The notes under the pieces are model-generated. The model had not been told where the DNA came from, made no database searches, and saw nothing but the letters and a program-made list of their open reading frames with translations. Source: Hamadaea sp013361475 (GTDB taxonomy: Bacteria; Actinomycetota; Actinomycetes; Mycobacteriales; Micromonosporaceae). Taken from it: a DNA stretch of 64,000 nucleotides. Of this stretch, positions 41,008 through 49,514 are shown one piece after another. A program made the position numbers and the translations under genes. Location of the stretch: contig NZ_JBFAHM010000007.1 in assembly GCF_040654195.1 (NCBI RefSeq), forward strand, positions 124,001 through 188,000. Direction: 5' to 3'. Each line of letters starts with the position of its first letter. Position 1 is the first letter of the stretch.

Positions 41008-42891
41008 TCAGGCGGTGGTGGTGACGGCCGCGTACCAGGTGGCGACCTTGGTCGCGATCTCCGGCGCGGTGAGGCCCAACTCGGCGAGGATCTCGTTGCG
41101 GGTGCCGTGCGGAATCCAGCGCGCTTCGACGCCCAGGTCGCGCAGCGGGACGTCGACCTCGTGGTCGCGCAGCAGCTTGCTGACCGCGTCGCCGACGCCA
41201 CCGTCGCGTACGCCGTCCTCGACGGTCACGACGAGGCGGTGCCGGCGGGCGATGTCGACGAGTTCGGCCGGGGCCGGGCGGACCCAGCGCGGGTCGACGA
41301 CGGTAACCCCGATGCCCTGCTCGGCGAGCAGCGAGGCGATCGCCACCCCGGTATGCGCGAACGACCCGACGCCGATGAGCAGGACGTCCTTGCGGTCGGC
41401 TTCGGAGAGCACGTCGACCGGGCCGACCCGGCGCAGGGCGGGCAGCGCCGCCGGGACCGAGCCGGTCGGGAAGCGCACGATCGTCGGGCCGTCGTCGACC
41501 GCGACCGCCTCGCGCAGCTCTTCCCGCAGCGTCGCGGCGTCGCGGGGGGCGGCGATGCGCAGGCCCGGTACGACGCCGAAGACGGACATGTCCCAGATGC
41601 CGTAGTGGCTCGGCCCGTCCGGTCCGGTGATCCCGGCGCGGTCGAGGACGAAGGTCACCGGCAGCTTGTGCAACGCGACGTCGAGCAGGACCTGGTCGAA
41701 CGCCCGGTTGAGGAAGGTGGCGTACACCGCGACGACGGGGTGGAGGCCGGCCAGGGCGAGGCCCGCCGCCGACGTGGTGGCGTGCTGCTCGGCGATGCCG
41801 ACGTCGTACGCCCGCTCGGGGTACTTCGCGGCGAGCCGGTCGATGCCGGTCGACTCGGGCATGGCGGCGGTGATGCCGACGATGTCGGAGCGCTCGGCCG
41901 CGATCTCGACGAGTTCCTCGCCGAACACGTGCGTCCACTTCAAGCTCGGTGCGGCCAGCGACTTGCCGGTCAGCGGGTCGAACGCGCCCGGCGCGTGGAA
42001 GTTGTCGGCCTCGTCGTCGAGGGCGGGCTGGTAGCCGTTGCCCTTGCGGGTGACCGCGTGGACGATGATCGGTCCGTTGAACTTCTTCGCCCGCTCCAGG
42101 GCGCTCTCGACGGCAGCCTGGTCGTGGCCGTCGACCGGCCCGATGTACTTGATGCCGAGATCCTCGAACATCGCCTGCGGGGCGACCGCGTCCTTGATGC
42201 CCTTCTTGATCGCGTGGAGCGCCTCGTAGAGCGGGCGGCCGACCAGCGGCGTCCGCTCCAGGGAATCCTTGACCAGGTCGAGCACCTTCTCGTAGCCCGG
42301 GTTGAGCCGCAGGGTCGCGAGGTGGTCGGCGAGCCCGCCGATGGTCGGCGCGTAGGAGCGGCCGTTGTCGTTGACGACGATGACCACGCGGTTCTTGGCG
42401 TGGGCGATGTTGTTCAAGGCTTCCCAGCACATGCCGCCGGTGAGAGCCCCGTCACCGACGATCGCCACAACGTGACGGTCCTCACCCTGGAGGGCGAACG
42501 CCTTCGCGAGGCCGTCGGCGTAGCTCAGCGCGGTGGAGGCGTGACAGTTCTCCACCAGGTCGTGTTCGCTCTCGCCCTGGCTCGGATAGCCGGTCAGCCC
42601 GCCCCGCTGCTTGAGCCGGTCGAAGCCGTCCTGCCGCCCGGTGACGATCTTGTGCACGTATGACTGGTGGCCGGTGTCGAAGACGAACTTGTCCTGGGGG
42701 GAGTCGAAGACCCGGTGCAGGGCCAGCGTCAGCTCGACCACGCCCAGGTTGGGGCCCAGGTGACCGCCGGTCTTGGCGACCTTGGTGATCAGGAACTCCC
42801 GGATCTCCCCACTGAGCAGCGACAGCTCCTCGTAGCTCATCCCTTTGAGGTCCGCCGGCGACGCGATGGTGGCGAGGATGTCACTGCTCAT
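41008..42891 (-). CDS. dxs: 1-deoxy-D-xylulose-5-phosphate synthase
   Basis: Dxs condenses pyruvate and glyceraldehyde-3-phosphate with thiamine diphosphate, the entry step of the MEP isoprenoid pathway. The 627-residue protein has the expected motifs: His44 in GGHLGPNLG, FDTGHQSYVHKIVTGR, the thiamine-binding GDGALTGG (146-153) to NDN (174-176), and the transketolase pyrimidine-domain DRAGITGPDGPSHYG. The C-terminal transketolase domain ends at about residue 620. A -10-like TAGACT (42900-42905) lies eight bases before ATG 42891, with no good ribosome-binding site. In M. tuberculosis dxs1 (Rv2682c) is next to rnd; here about 20 kb of other genes separate them. Confidence 0.97.
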   Translation of the reverse strand: MSSDILATIASPADLKGMSYEELSLLSGEIREFLITKVAKTGGHLGPNLGVVELTLALHRVFDSPQDKFVFDTGHQSYVHKIVTGRQDGFDRLKQRGGLTGYPSQGESEHDLVENCHASTALSYADGLAKAFALQGEDRHVVAIVGDGALTGGMCWEALNNIAHAKNRVVIVVNDNGRSYAPTIGGLADHLATLRLNPGYEKVLDLVKDSLERTPLVGRPLYEALHAIKKGIKDAVAPQAMFEDLGIKYIGPVDGHDQAAVESALERAKKFNGPIIVHAVTRKGNGYQPALDDEADNFHAPGAFDPLTGKSLAAPSLKWTHVFGEELVEIAAERSDIVGITAAMPESTGIDRLAAKYPERAYDVGIAEQHATTSAAGLALAGLHPVVAVYATFLNRAFDQVLLDVALHKLPVTFVLDRAGITGPDGPSHYGIWDMSVFGVVPGLRIAAPRDAATLREELREAVAVDDGPTIVRFPTGSVPAALPALRRVGPVDVLSEADRKDVLLIGVGSFAHTGVAIASLLAEQGIGVTVVDPRWVRPAPAELVDIARRHRLVVTVEDGVRDGGVGDAVSKLLRDHEVDVPLRDLGVEARWIPHGTRNEILAELGLTAPEIATKVATWYAAVTTTA

Positions 42892-42899
42892 GGTGCTGA

Positions 42900-42905
42900 A
42901 GTCTA
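42900..42905 (-). promoter_or_regulatory. -10 box for a probable leaderless dxs transcript
   Basis: On the minus strand TAGACT ends eight bases before the dxs ATG at 42891. No purine-rich ribosome-binding site lies between. Confidence 0.4.
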
Positions 42906-42961
42906 TCGGAGCATCCCAGAGAGCAGGACGTTAGACAGGGTTGCGGTTCGGCACAAGATCA

Positions 42962-43843
42962 CTACTTCAGCGCTCCGGCCATCAAACCTCGCATGAAGAA
43001 CCTACCCAGAAGGGCGTACACCAGAAGTGTCGGAATGCTCGCGAGGAACGCGCTGGCCATGGCCTGGTTGAACGGCACGGTCTGGCCGCCGGCGATGTTG
43101 TTCAGGGCGACCGTGATCGGCCAGTACTCCGTCCGGGTGAGGATCAGGCCGAACAGGAAGTCGTTCCAGGCCGAGGTGAACTGCCAGATCATCGAGACCG
43201 CGAACGCGGGCGGCGCGATCGGCAGCGCGATGAAGAAGAAGGTACGCAGCATGCCGGCCCCGTCCACCTGGGCCGCGTCGATCAGCTCATCGGGCAGGCC
43301 GGAGAAGTAGCTCCGGAAGATCAGCGTCGTGATCGGCAGTCCATAGATGATGTGGACGAGGATCAGCCCGTCGAGGCCGCCCCACAGGCCGACGTCCTTG
43401 AGCACCTGGAACATCGGGATGATGATCGCCTGGTACGGGATGAACATGCCGAACAGAATGATCGGGAAGACGATGTCGGCCCCCGGGAACCGCCACTTGG
43501 CCAGGACGAACCCGTTCATCGCGCCGAGCAGCGAGGAGATCAGGCTGGCCGGGACGGTCAGGATCAGGCTGTTGCGGAAGCCCGGCAGCAGTTGCGGCCA
43601 GACCGTCTTGAAGGAGTCGAACGACAGGCTGTCCGGCAGGCTCCACATCTTCACGACGTCCACGTGCGCCGGGTCTTTGAGCGCCGTCACCAGGAGGGCG
43701 TACACCGGCATCAGAAACACGCAGGCCAGCGCGAAGAGGATCAGCTGGCGCAGGAACCGGCCCCAGCGGAAGGCCTTGGCGGACCGCGCCGGGAGCGTCT
43801 CAGGCGTCTGCGTCTGCGGGACGGTCGGGGCTTGGGCGGTCAT
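42962..43843 (-). CDS. Carbohydrate ABC transporter permease (MalG type)
   Basis: The 293-residue protein has six membrane helices and the MalG-type EAA loop DELIDAAQVDGAGMLRTFFFIALP. It begins with a cytoplasmic Pro/Thr/Gln-rich tail. It overlaps the partner permease by 4 bp and is the last gene of the binding protein-permease-permease operon. No ATPase gene is present, so it probably shares a common MsiK/UgpC-type ATPase encoded elsewhere, as many actinobacterial sugar importers do. The sugar cannot be named. Confidence 0.93.
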   Translation of the reverse strand: MTAQAPTVPQTQTPETLPARSAKAFRWGRFLRQLILFALACVFLMPVYALLVTALKDPAHVDVVKMWSLPDSLSFDSFKTVWPQLLPGFRNSLILTVPASLISSLLGAMNGFVLAKWRFPGADIVFPIILFGMFIPYQAIIIPMFQVLKDVGLWGGLDGLILVHIIYGLPITTLIFRSYFSGLPDELIDAAQVDGAGMLRTFFFIALPIAPPAFAVSMIWQFTSAWNDFLFGLILTRTEYWPITVALNNIAGGQTVPFNQAMASAFLASIPTLLVYALLGRFFMRGLMAGALK

Positions 43844-44742
43844 CGGCGCTCCTGCCGCATCGAGTACCAGATGTACGGGACGACCACCAGCGCGATCGCG
43901 GCGAACAACATGGTCGCGATCGAGGCGCCGCGGGCGAAGAAGCCACCACGGAACGAGGTGAGCCACATGTAGAGGGCGGGTGTCTCGGTACGCGGGCCGC
44001 CCGGGTCGATCGCGTAGATCAGGTCGAAGGTCTTCAGCGAGATGTGGGCGAGGATGACGACCGCGCTCATCAGCACCGGCAGCAGCAGCGGGCGTACGAC
44101 GTGCCAGTAGACGCGAAGTTCGCTCGCGCCGTCGACGCGGGCCGCCTCCCGCAGTTCCTCCGGGATGCCGCGCAGCCCGGCGAGGAACAACGCCATGACG
44201 TAGCCGGACAAGGCCCAGCCGGCCGGCAGGGCGATCGAGGCGACGGCGAAGATCGAGTCGCTCTTGTGCCACTCGCTGTGGAGGAAGTCCAGGCCCACCA
44301 CGTCGAAGAGTTTGTTGATCCCGGTGGTGCCCTCGCCGGAGTCGCTGTTGAGCAGCCAGCGCCAGATGATCCCGGTCGCGATGAAGGAGATCGCCATCGG
44401 GAAGAGGAACACCGCACGCAGGAAGCCCTCACCCCACACGCCCTTGTCCAGCAGCAGCGCCATGAACAGGCCGAGCAGCAACGAGCCGAGCATGAAGACC
44501 AGGGTGAAGATGATCAGGTTCCGGGAATCGTTGCGGAACGTCTCGTCGGCGAACAGCTCGCGGTAGTTGTCGAAGCCGACGAAGGTGTCGCTGGGGGTCA
44601 GCCCCTTCCAGTCGGTGAACGAGTAGCGGGCGTTCCAGCCGATGAACCCGTAGACGAAGATGCCCAGCGCGATCAGTGACGGCGAGACCAGGATCAGGCC
44701 CGGCAGCCACTTGCCGATGCTGCGCCGTGTGCGTCCGCGCAC
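43840..44742 (-). CDS. Carbohydrate ABC transporter permease (MalF/UgpA type)
   Basis: The 300-residue protein has six predicted membrane helices (WLPGLILVSPSLIALGIFVY is the first) and the EAA loop EELREAARVDGASELRVYWH. It pairs with the MalG-type permease encoded downstream. A 61-bp gap with a strong hairpin separates it from the binding-protein gene. ATG/GTG 44742 is close to the first helix with the usual basic MRGRTRRSIGK tail. Confidence 0.93.
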   Translation of the reverse strand: MRGRTRRSIGKWLPGLILVSPSLIALGIFVYGFIGWNARYSFTDWKGLTPSDTFVGFDNYRELFADETFRNDSRNLIIFTLVFMLGSLLLGLFMALLLDKGVWGEGFLRAVFLFPMAISFIATGIIWRWLLNSDSGEGTTGINKLFDVVGLDFLHSEWHKSDSIFAVASIALPAGWALSGYVMALFLAGLRGIPEELREAARVDGASELRVYWHVVRPLLLPVLMSAVVILAHISLKTFDLIYAIDPGGPRTETPALYMWLTSFRGGFFARGASIATMLFAAIALVVVPYIWYSMRQERR

Positions 44743-44763
44743 GTCACTCCTCCCCTCGCCGAC

Positions 44764-44793
44764 CGAGGGCCCGGTCGGCCGACCGGGCCCTCG
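44764..44793 (-). other. Intercistronic palindromic hairpin
   Basis: Thirty bases form a perfect palindrome (15-bp half, core GGCC), 10 bp after the stop of the binding-protein gene and before the first permease gene. In RNA it gives a 13-bp stem. Such hairpins typically protect the upstream mRNA from 3' exonucleases or partly terminate, so binding protein is made in excess over permeases. Confidence 0.7.
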
Positions 44794-44803
44794 CTGACAG
44801 CGC

Positions 44804-46078
44804 TTACTTGTTGGCGGCGTACGCGGCCGCGACCGCGCCGGCGAACTTCTTCGAGTCCTTGTCCTGGAAGAAGACGCCGTAGGCCTTCTCGATCTCGGCC
44901 TTCCACGCGTTGTTGGCGACGACGCCGTGCACCAGCGAGCCGACGACCACGGTGGACGAGTTCTGCCATTCGCCGAGCGCCCAGCCGAGGTAGTCGGTGT
45001 ACTTCGACTTGTCGGAGTCCAGGCGCGCGGGCACCGAGCCCTTCTTCGGGTTGAAGAGGTCCTGGCCTTCCTTGGACGCGCACTCCTTCAGCCACGCCTC
45101 GGCGTACGCCTTGTGCGGTGCGCCCTTGGGCAGGGTGAACGAGTCGGCGAGGAAGTTGTAGACCCCGGCGGAGCCGGGCGAGGCGACCACGTCGTAGTCG
45201 GTCTTGTACTTCAGTGCCTTGGCTCCCTGGAGGTATCCGGCGGCCCAGTCGCCCATCACGTTGAAGGCGGCCGTCCCGGCGACCACCTTGTCGATGGTCG
45301 GCTGCCAGTCGTCGGTGCCGACGACGGACAACGCGAGCAGCTGCTTGAACGTGTCGAGCGCGGCGACGACGTCGGCGCCGTTCCAGTCCGTCTGGCCGGT
45401 CCACAGCCCGTTGTACTTGTCGGTGCCCAGCTCGCCGAGCAGCACGTTCTCCAGCAGGTGCATCTGCGTCCAGGTGGTGCCGACGCTGAGCAGCTTGACG
45501 TTCTTGCCCTTGAGCGTGTTTCCCTGGGCGAGCAGCTCGGACCAGGTCTTGCCGGGCGCGCTGAGGCCCCACTCGGCCAGCTTCTTCGGGTTGAAGAAGA
45601 GCAGGTTGGACCGGTGGATGTTGACGGGGACGGCGTAGATCTTGCCGTCGATGGTCAGCTTCTCGGTCAGCCCCTTGGGGAACTTGTCCCGCCAGCCGTT
45701 GGCGTCGTAGAGGTAGTCGATCGCCTCGAGCTTGCCGGCCTTGATGTCGCTGGCCGCCTCCTGCCCGGCGTGCAACTGGTAGCTGTCCGGCGGCTGGTTG
45801 GCCAGCAGCCGCGAGGTGAGCACCTGACGGGCCTGGGTGCCCGAGCCACCGGCGACGGCGGCGTTGACGAACTCGACGCCCGCGTTGTTCTTCTTGAAGT
45901 CCTCGATCAGCGCGGCCAGGCCCTCGCCCTCGCCCGGTCCGGACCACCAGGAGAAGACCTCGACCTTCTTCTCACCGCCGCCCGAGCCGGAGTCTCCACT
46001 GCTGGAGCAGGCGGGGAGGGCGAGCAGTGCGGATGCGCCGATACCGGCGCCGAGAAGCTGCCTACGGTTGACTTGCAT
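44804..46078 (-). CDS. Extracellular solute-binding lipoprotein of a sugar ABC importer
   Basis: The 424-residue protein has a double-Arg signal sequence (VNRRQLLGAGIGASALLALP) and a lipobox with Cys in PACSSSGD. It then follows the type-1 solute-binding fold of carbohydrate importers (KVEVFSWWSGPGEGEGLAAL, NLLFFNPKKLAEWGL, TAAFNVMGDWAAGYLQGAKA). The Trp/Tyr-rich pattern fits an oligosaccharide or polyol ligand. ATG 46078 follows GGAGGG at good spacing; upstream in-frame starts lack it. The divergent ROK gene and the operator palindromes at 46111-46158 probably regulate it. Confidence 0.92.
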   Translation of the reverse strand: MQVNRRQLLGAGIGASALLALPACSSSGDSGSGGGEKKVEVFSWWSGPGEGEGLAALIEDFKKNNAGVEFVNAAVAGGSGTQARQVLTSRLLANQPPDSYQLHAGQEAASDIKAGKLEAIDYLYDANGWRDKFPKGLTEKLTIDGKIYAVPVNIHRSNLLFFNPKKLAEWGLSAPGKTWSELLAQGNTLKGKNVKLLSVGTTWTQMHLLENVLLGELGTDKYNGLWTGQTDWNGADVVAALDTFKQLLALSVVGTDDWQPTIDKVVAGTAAFNVMGDWAAGYLQGAKALKYKTDYDVVASPGSAGVYNFLADSFTLPKGAPHKAYAEAWLKECASKEGQDLFNPKKGSVPARLDSDKSKYTDYLGWALGEWQNSSTVVVGSLVHGVVANNAWKAEIEKAYGVFFQDKDSKKFAGAVAAAYAANK

Positions 46079-46110
46079 GACACCCTCCATCGGATCACGT
46101 CCATGTGAGT

Positions 46111-46158
46111 CGTTGCGTCGGCCGGCGGGGTACGCCGGCGAAGGTGTTGCGACGCAAC
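46111..46158. promoter_or_regulatory. Operator region with nested palindromes between the sugar operon and ROK gene
   Basis: GTTGCGACGCAAC (46146-46158) is a perfect 13-bp palindrome about an A. CGTTGCGTCG (46111-46120) faces CGACGCAACG (46150-46159) as a 10-bp inverted repeat, and between them GCCGGCG (46121-46127) faces CGCCGGC (46133-46139). The cluster lies 33-80 bp upstream of the binding-protein start. A ROK or LacI protein could bind the GTTGCG half-sites. Confidence 0.6.
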
Positions 46159-46332
46159 GATGACTCCATTGAGATAGTTCCGTCAATCACTCGCATTACC
46201 TCTGTGATCTGATCGCAACAATCGTCTCGGAGAGCGCTCAAACCGGGCTCCACCCGGGAGTATTGCCAGGTCCGGCAACGAAGTTATGCGAATATTTGAC
46301 AGAACTGCTGCGCCCGGGGCACCCTGCTTCTC

Positions 46333-47493
46333 GTGACCCTGCCGGCCCACCTCGGCTCGACCGCCCGCCGTGTCGCCACCGTGCTGCGGTCACGCGGACC
46401 GCGTACGCGGGCGGAGCTGATCGCGCTGACCGGGCTCTCCCGCCCGACGGTCTCGGCGGCGCTGGCCGACCTGACCACCGCCGGTCTGCTGACCGAGGAG
46501 GCCGCTCAGACGGGGCCGGCCGGGGGACGACCGGCAACGGTGTTCCGCCTGGCCCGGGGAGCCGGCTTAGCCGTCGGCGTCGACATCGGACGAAGACACG
46601 TCCGGGTCGCGGTCGCCGATCTGGGGCACCGCGTCCTGGTCGACTACCCCGCTGTCCTGGATCTCGACGCCGACGACTATCCGGAGGCTGCGCTGGACGC
46701 GGCGACGCGACAGGTCGACGCCGCGCTCGACGCGGTGGGCGCCGACCGGTCCGAAGTGGTCGGCGTCGGCCTCGGCATTCCCGCGCCGTTGACGCGTACG
46801 GGACGGATCGGGTCGCCCGCCCTGCTGCCGGCCTGGGCCGACCTGCTGCCCGAGGAGGAGCTGGCCGGACGCCTGCACCTGCCCGTACGCGTCGACAACG
46901 ACGCCAACCTGGGCGCGCTCGGCGAGTACGTCTGGGGTGCGGGCCAGCAGAGCGCCGACCTGGTCTATGTGAAGGTCGCGACCGGCATCGGCGCGGGGAT
47001 CGTCCTCGACGGACGGCTCTATCGGGGCTCCGCCGGGACCGCCGGGGAACTGGGTCACATCACCCTCGACGCGCGTGGCCCGGTCTGCCGCTGCGGCAAC
47101 CGCGGCTGCGTCGAACTCTCGGCGGGTGGGCGTGCACTGCTCCGGCACGCCCGCATCACCCATCCCCACCTGGACAGCCTGGTCGAACTCGTCGACCTGG
47201 CGACGCTGGGCGACCCGGGTTGCCGCCGTCTGCTCGCCGACGCCGGTCGCCAGCTCGGCTTCGCCCTCGGCGGCCTGCTCAACCTGATCAACCCCGAGCG
47301 CATCGTCCTCGGCGGGGAACTCGGCGCCGCCACCGAGCTGCTGCTCGATCCCCTGCGCGGCGGGCTCGCCGAGACCGCCATGGCCGCGGCGGCCGCGGCG
47401 GCAGAGGTCGTGCCCACCCAGCTCGGTGCGCAGGCCTCCGCCCTCGGCGGGGTCGCGCTGGCGCTCGGCGTCGACCGCGCGCCGATTCCGTGA
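46333..47493 (+). CDS. ROK family transcriptional regulator
   Basis: The 386-residue protein has an N-terminal winged helix (ARRVATVLRSRGPRTRAELI, GLSRPTVSAALADLTTAGLL) and a ROK sugar-kinase-like domain. The ATP-site motif is GVDIGRRHVRVAVADLGHR, and GELGHITLDARGPVCRCGNRGCVE has the Cys/His zinc site. It is most likely a repressor that senses the imported sugar or its phosphate. GTG 46333 sits before the winged helix; TTGACA at about 46297 could be its -35 box. The stop codon TGA is the first three bases of the family 3 palindrome. Confidence 0.92.
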   Translation: MTLPAHLGSTARRVATVLRSRGPRTRAELIALTGLSRPTVSAALADLTTAGLLTEEAAQTGPAGGRPATVFRLARGAGLAVGVDIGRRHVRVAVADLGHRVLVDYPAVLDLDADDYPEAALDAATRQVDAALDAVGADRSEVVGVGLGIPAPLTRTGRIGSPALLPAWADLLPEEELAGRLHLPVRVDNDANLGALGEYVWGAGQQSADLVYVKVATGIGAGIVLDGRLYRGSAGTAGELGHITLDARGPVCRCGNRGCVELSAGGRALLRHARITHPHLDSLVELVDLATLGDPGCRRLLADAGRQLGFALGGLLNLINPERIVLGGELGAATELLLDPLRGGLAETAMAAAAAAAEVVPTQLGAQASALGGVALALGVDRAPIP

Positions 47494-47563
47494 TCATCGC
47501 GTCAGCCATGCTGCTTGAGCGGACAAATCGCGCGCGCAAGCAGCATGGGTGACGCGATGATCA
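47491..47563. repeat. Long palindrome, repeat family 3 copy 1
   Basis: Arms 47491-47517 and 47537-47563 (27 bp each) pair with one mismatch around a 19-nt loop. The first three bases are the ROK gene stop. The second copy is at 53022-53098. The arms start TGATCATCGCGTCAGCCATG. Confidence 0.95.
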
Positions 47564-47571
47564 GGCAGGGG

Positions 47572-48138
47572 CTACTTGAGGATGTCGTAGCGGACGCGGA
47601 CGGCGCCCTTGTCTAGGTCGTCGATCACGTCGAAGGCCGCCCGGGAGAGGTCCAGGCAGCGGCCGGCGACGTAGGGGCCGCGGTCGTTGATCCGGACGAT
47701 CACCGACTTGCCGGTGTCGAGGCTGGTCACTCGCACGCGAGTGTCGAAGGCGATCGTCTTGCTCGCGGCGGTCAGGGCATCCGGGTCGAAGGTCTCACCG
47801 TTCGCGGTCTGCTGCGGCTCGTCGTAGAACGACGCCCCGCAGGTTCCGCTCGAAACGACCACGCGCGTCTTGGTCGGGCTGGGTGACGCCTTGGTGGTAC
47901 GCGTACCGCCGCGCGACGCCGGGGTGGAGCCGGACCGGCTCGGGGTGGCCGACGGACTGGCCGACGTGGGCGCCGGAGCGGGGGCCGAAACGGCAGCCGT
48001 CGGCGCCGCGACCGGCTGCGTACTCGTTCCGACGTGTGCGATGGCGGCGGTCGCGCCGGTGATGCCGGCGGTGGCGGCGACGGCGATCGCCATCGGAGCC
48101 AGATAACGCCGAGCGCCCGGCTTGCTGTGCTGTGCCAA
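47572..48138 (-). CDS. RlpA-like double-psi beta-barrel secreted protein
   Basis: The 188-residue protein has a short basic N-terminus, a hydrophobic helix (about residues 15-37, MAIAVAATAGITGATAAIAH), and a Thr/Ser/Pro/Ala-rich linker. A C-terminal RlpA-type double-psi beta-barrel follows (SGTCGASFYDEPQQTANGETFDPD, then VIVRINDRGPYVAGRCLDLS with the conserved Asp/Arg/Gly). RlpA proteins bind or cleave peptidoglycan; some members lack the catalytic residues. The start in use is TTG (48138), with AGGTCAGGA upstream. A -35/-10-like pair (TTGACC, TAGGTT) lies within 48139-48302, which otherwise contains no gene. Confidence 0.85.
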   Translation of the reverse strand: MAQHSKPGARRYLAPMAIAVAATAGITGATAAIAHVGTSTQPVAAPTAAVSAPAPAPTSASPSATPSRSGSTPASRGGTRTTKASPSPTKTRVVVSSGTCGASFYDEPQQTANGETFDPDALTAASKTIAFDTRVRVTSLDTGKSVIVRINDRGPYVAGRCLDLSRAAFDVIDDLDKGAVRVRYDILK

Positions 48139-48302
48139 GGTCCTGACCTTTCGCGGGGTTCCAGGGCAGGCCCTCGAACCTAGTCAGGGTATCCGGTAAG
48201 CGGTCAAAAGGATCATGCCCATTGACCCGGGTATGCCCGTTATTCCCGACCGTTCGACCGAGGCGTACAGGGACCGGACGTGCCGAGACAGCTCGGCGGC
48301 GG

Positions 48303-49514
48303 CTACGAGCGAGCTGGAAGCAGGAGCGCGACGCACTCGACGTGATGGGTGTAAGGGAAGCAGTCGAACGCCCGGAGCTGGGCAAGTTCCCAGCCCAGCC
48401 CCTGGAAGGTGGCGACGTCCCGGGCCAGTGCGGCCGGATCGCAGGCCACGTACGCCACCGCGCGAGCGCCGGAGGCGGCCACCGCGGTGACCACCTGCTT
48501 GCCCGCGCCCGTCCGGGGCGGGTCGAGGACGACGAGGTCCACCGGACCCTGAAGCCGGAACGACGACCGGGCAGGTTTGCCGCGACGCGGCACGAGCGCG
48601 CGCTCGACGGTCGACTCGACGACGCGTACGGGGAGTTGGGCGAGGTTCCGCCGAGCGGCGGCCACCCCGTCCGGGGCGGACTCCACCAGGGTCACCTGGC
48701 CGGTGACGCCGACATGATCGGCGAGGGCTGCGGCGAACAACCCGGCCCCGCCGTAGAGGTCCCACGCGGTCTCCCCGGCCTTCGGCGCGAGCTGCTCGAG
48801 CACGGCGTCGACCAGGGTCTGGGCGGCCGCCGGGTGCACCTGCCAGAAGCCACCCGCCGCGAGGGTGAAGTCGTGCCCGGCGGCGTGCTCGACGATCGGC
48901 CGGGCCGGATCCGTGACGACGAACGCCGGCTCCGTCGACGGCGCGACGGTCTCCACCGCGTCGACCTCCCAGGTGCGGTTCAGCACCGGCAGCGCCCGGA
49001 TCCCCGGGTACGCGATGAGGCAGCGCTCGATCGGGACGACTTCGTTGGAGCGGTGTTTACGCAGGCCCGCCCGGCCCTCGGCAGCCACTGTGTACCGCAC
49101 GCGGGTGCGCCAGCCGGTGTCGGGCTGCCCGTCGGCGCCGACCGTCGCCGGCAGCGGCTCTACGCGTACCACTTGGTCGAGGTGAGCGAATCTCGCGAGC
49201 AGTTCCTGGACGACGGACGCCTTCCACCGCAGTTGCGCGGACGGCGCGACGTGCTGGAGGTCGCAGCCACCGCAGGCGTTGGGGCCGGACCACGGACACG
49301 GCGCCGGTACGCGGTCCGGCGAGGCCTCGATGATCTCGACGGCATCGGCCCGGACGTAGCCGCGGTGCACCTCGGTGACCTCGGCGATCACCCGCTCCCC
49401 CGGCAGTGCGTGCCGGACGAACAGGACCATGCCCTCGTGGCGGGCGACGCAGTGCCCGCCGTGAGCCGGCGCGCCGACGATGACCTCGACCCGGTCGAGT
49501 TCGGTCAGCGTCAT
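48303..49514 (-). CDS. TrmA/RlmD-type 5-methyluridine RNA methyltransferase
   Basis: The 403-residue protein has an N-terminal TRAM domain (about residues 5-60), an iron-sulphur cluster motif with four Cys (PCPWSGPNACGGCDLQH and C153 in IERCLIAYPG approximately), and a class I SAM-methyltransferase domain (ETAWDLYGGAGLFAAALADH). The catalytic Cys is in AVAYVACDPAALARD, and the general-base Glu is in FDCFPYTHHVECVALL. It methylates C5 of a uridine in tRNA or 23S rRNA. The homologue Rv2689c is in the same position next to the APC permease. The start overlaps the permease stop by 4 bp. Confidence 0.93.
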   Translation of the reverse strand: MTLTELDRVEVIVGAPAHGGHCVARHEGMVLFVRHALPGERVIAEVTEVHRGYVRADAVEIIEASPDRVPAPCPWSGPNACGGCDLQHVAPSAQLRWKASVVQELLARFAHLDQVVRVEPLPATVGADGQPDTGWRTRVRYTVAAEGRAGLRKHRSNEVVPIERCLIAYPGIRALPVLNRTWEVDAVETVAPSTEPAFVVTDPARPIVEHAAGHDFTLAAGGFWQVHPAAAQTLVDAVLEQLAPKAGETAWDLYGGAGLFAAALADHVGVTGQVTLVESAPDGVAAARRNLAQLPVRVVESTVERALVPRRGKPARSSFRLQGPVDLVVLDPPRTGAGKQVVTAVAASGARAVAYVACDPAALARDVATFQGLGWELAQLRAFDCFPYTHHVECVALLLPARS

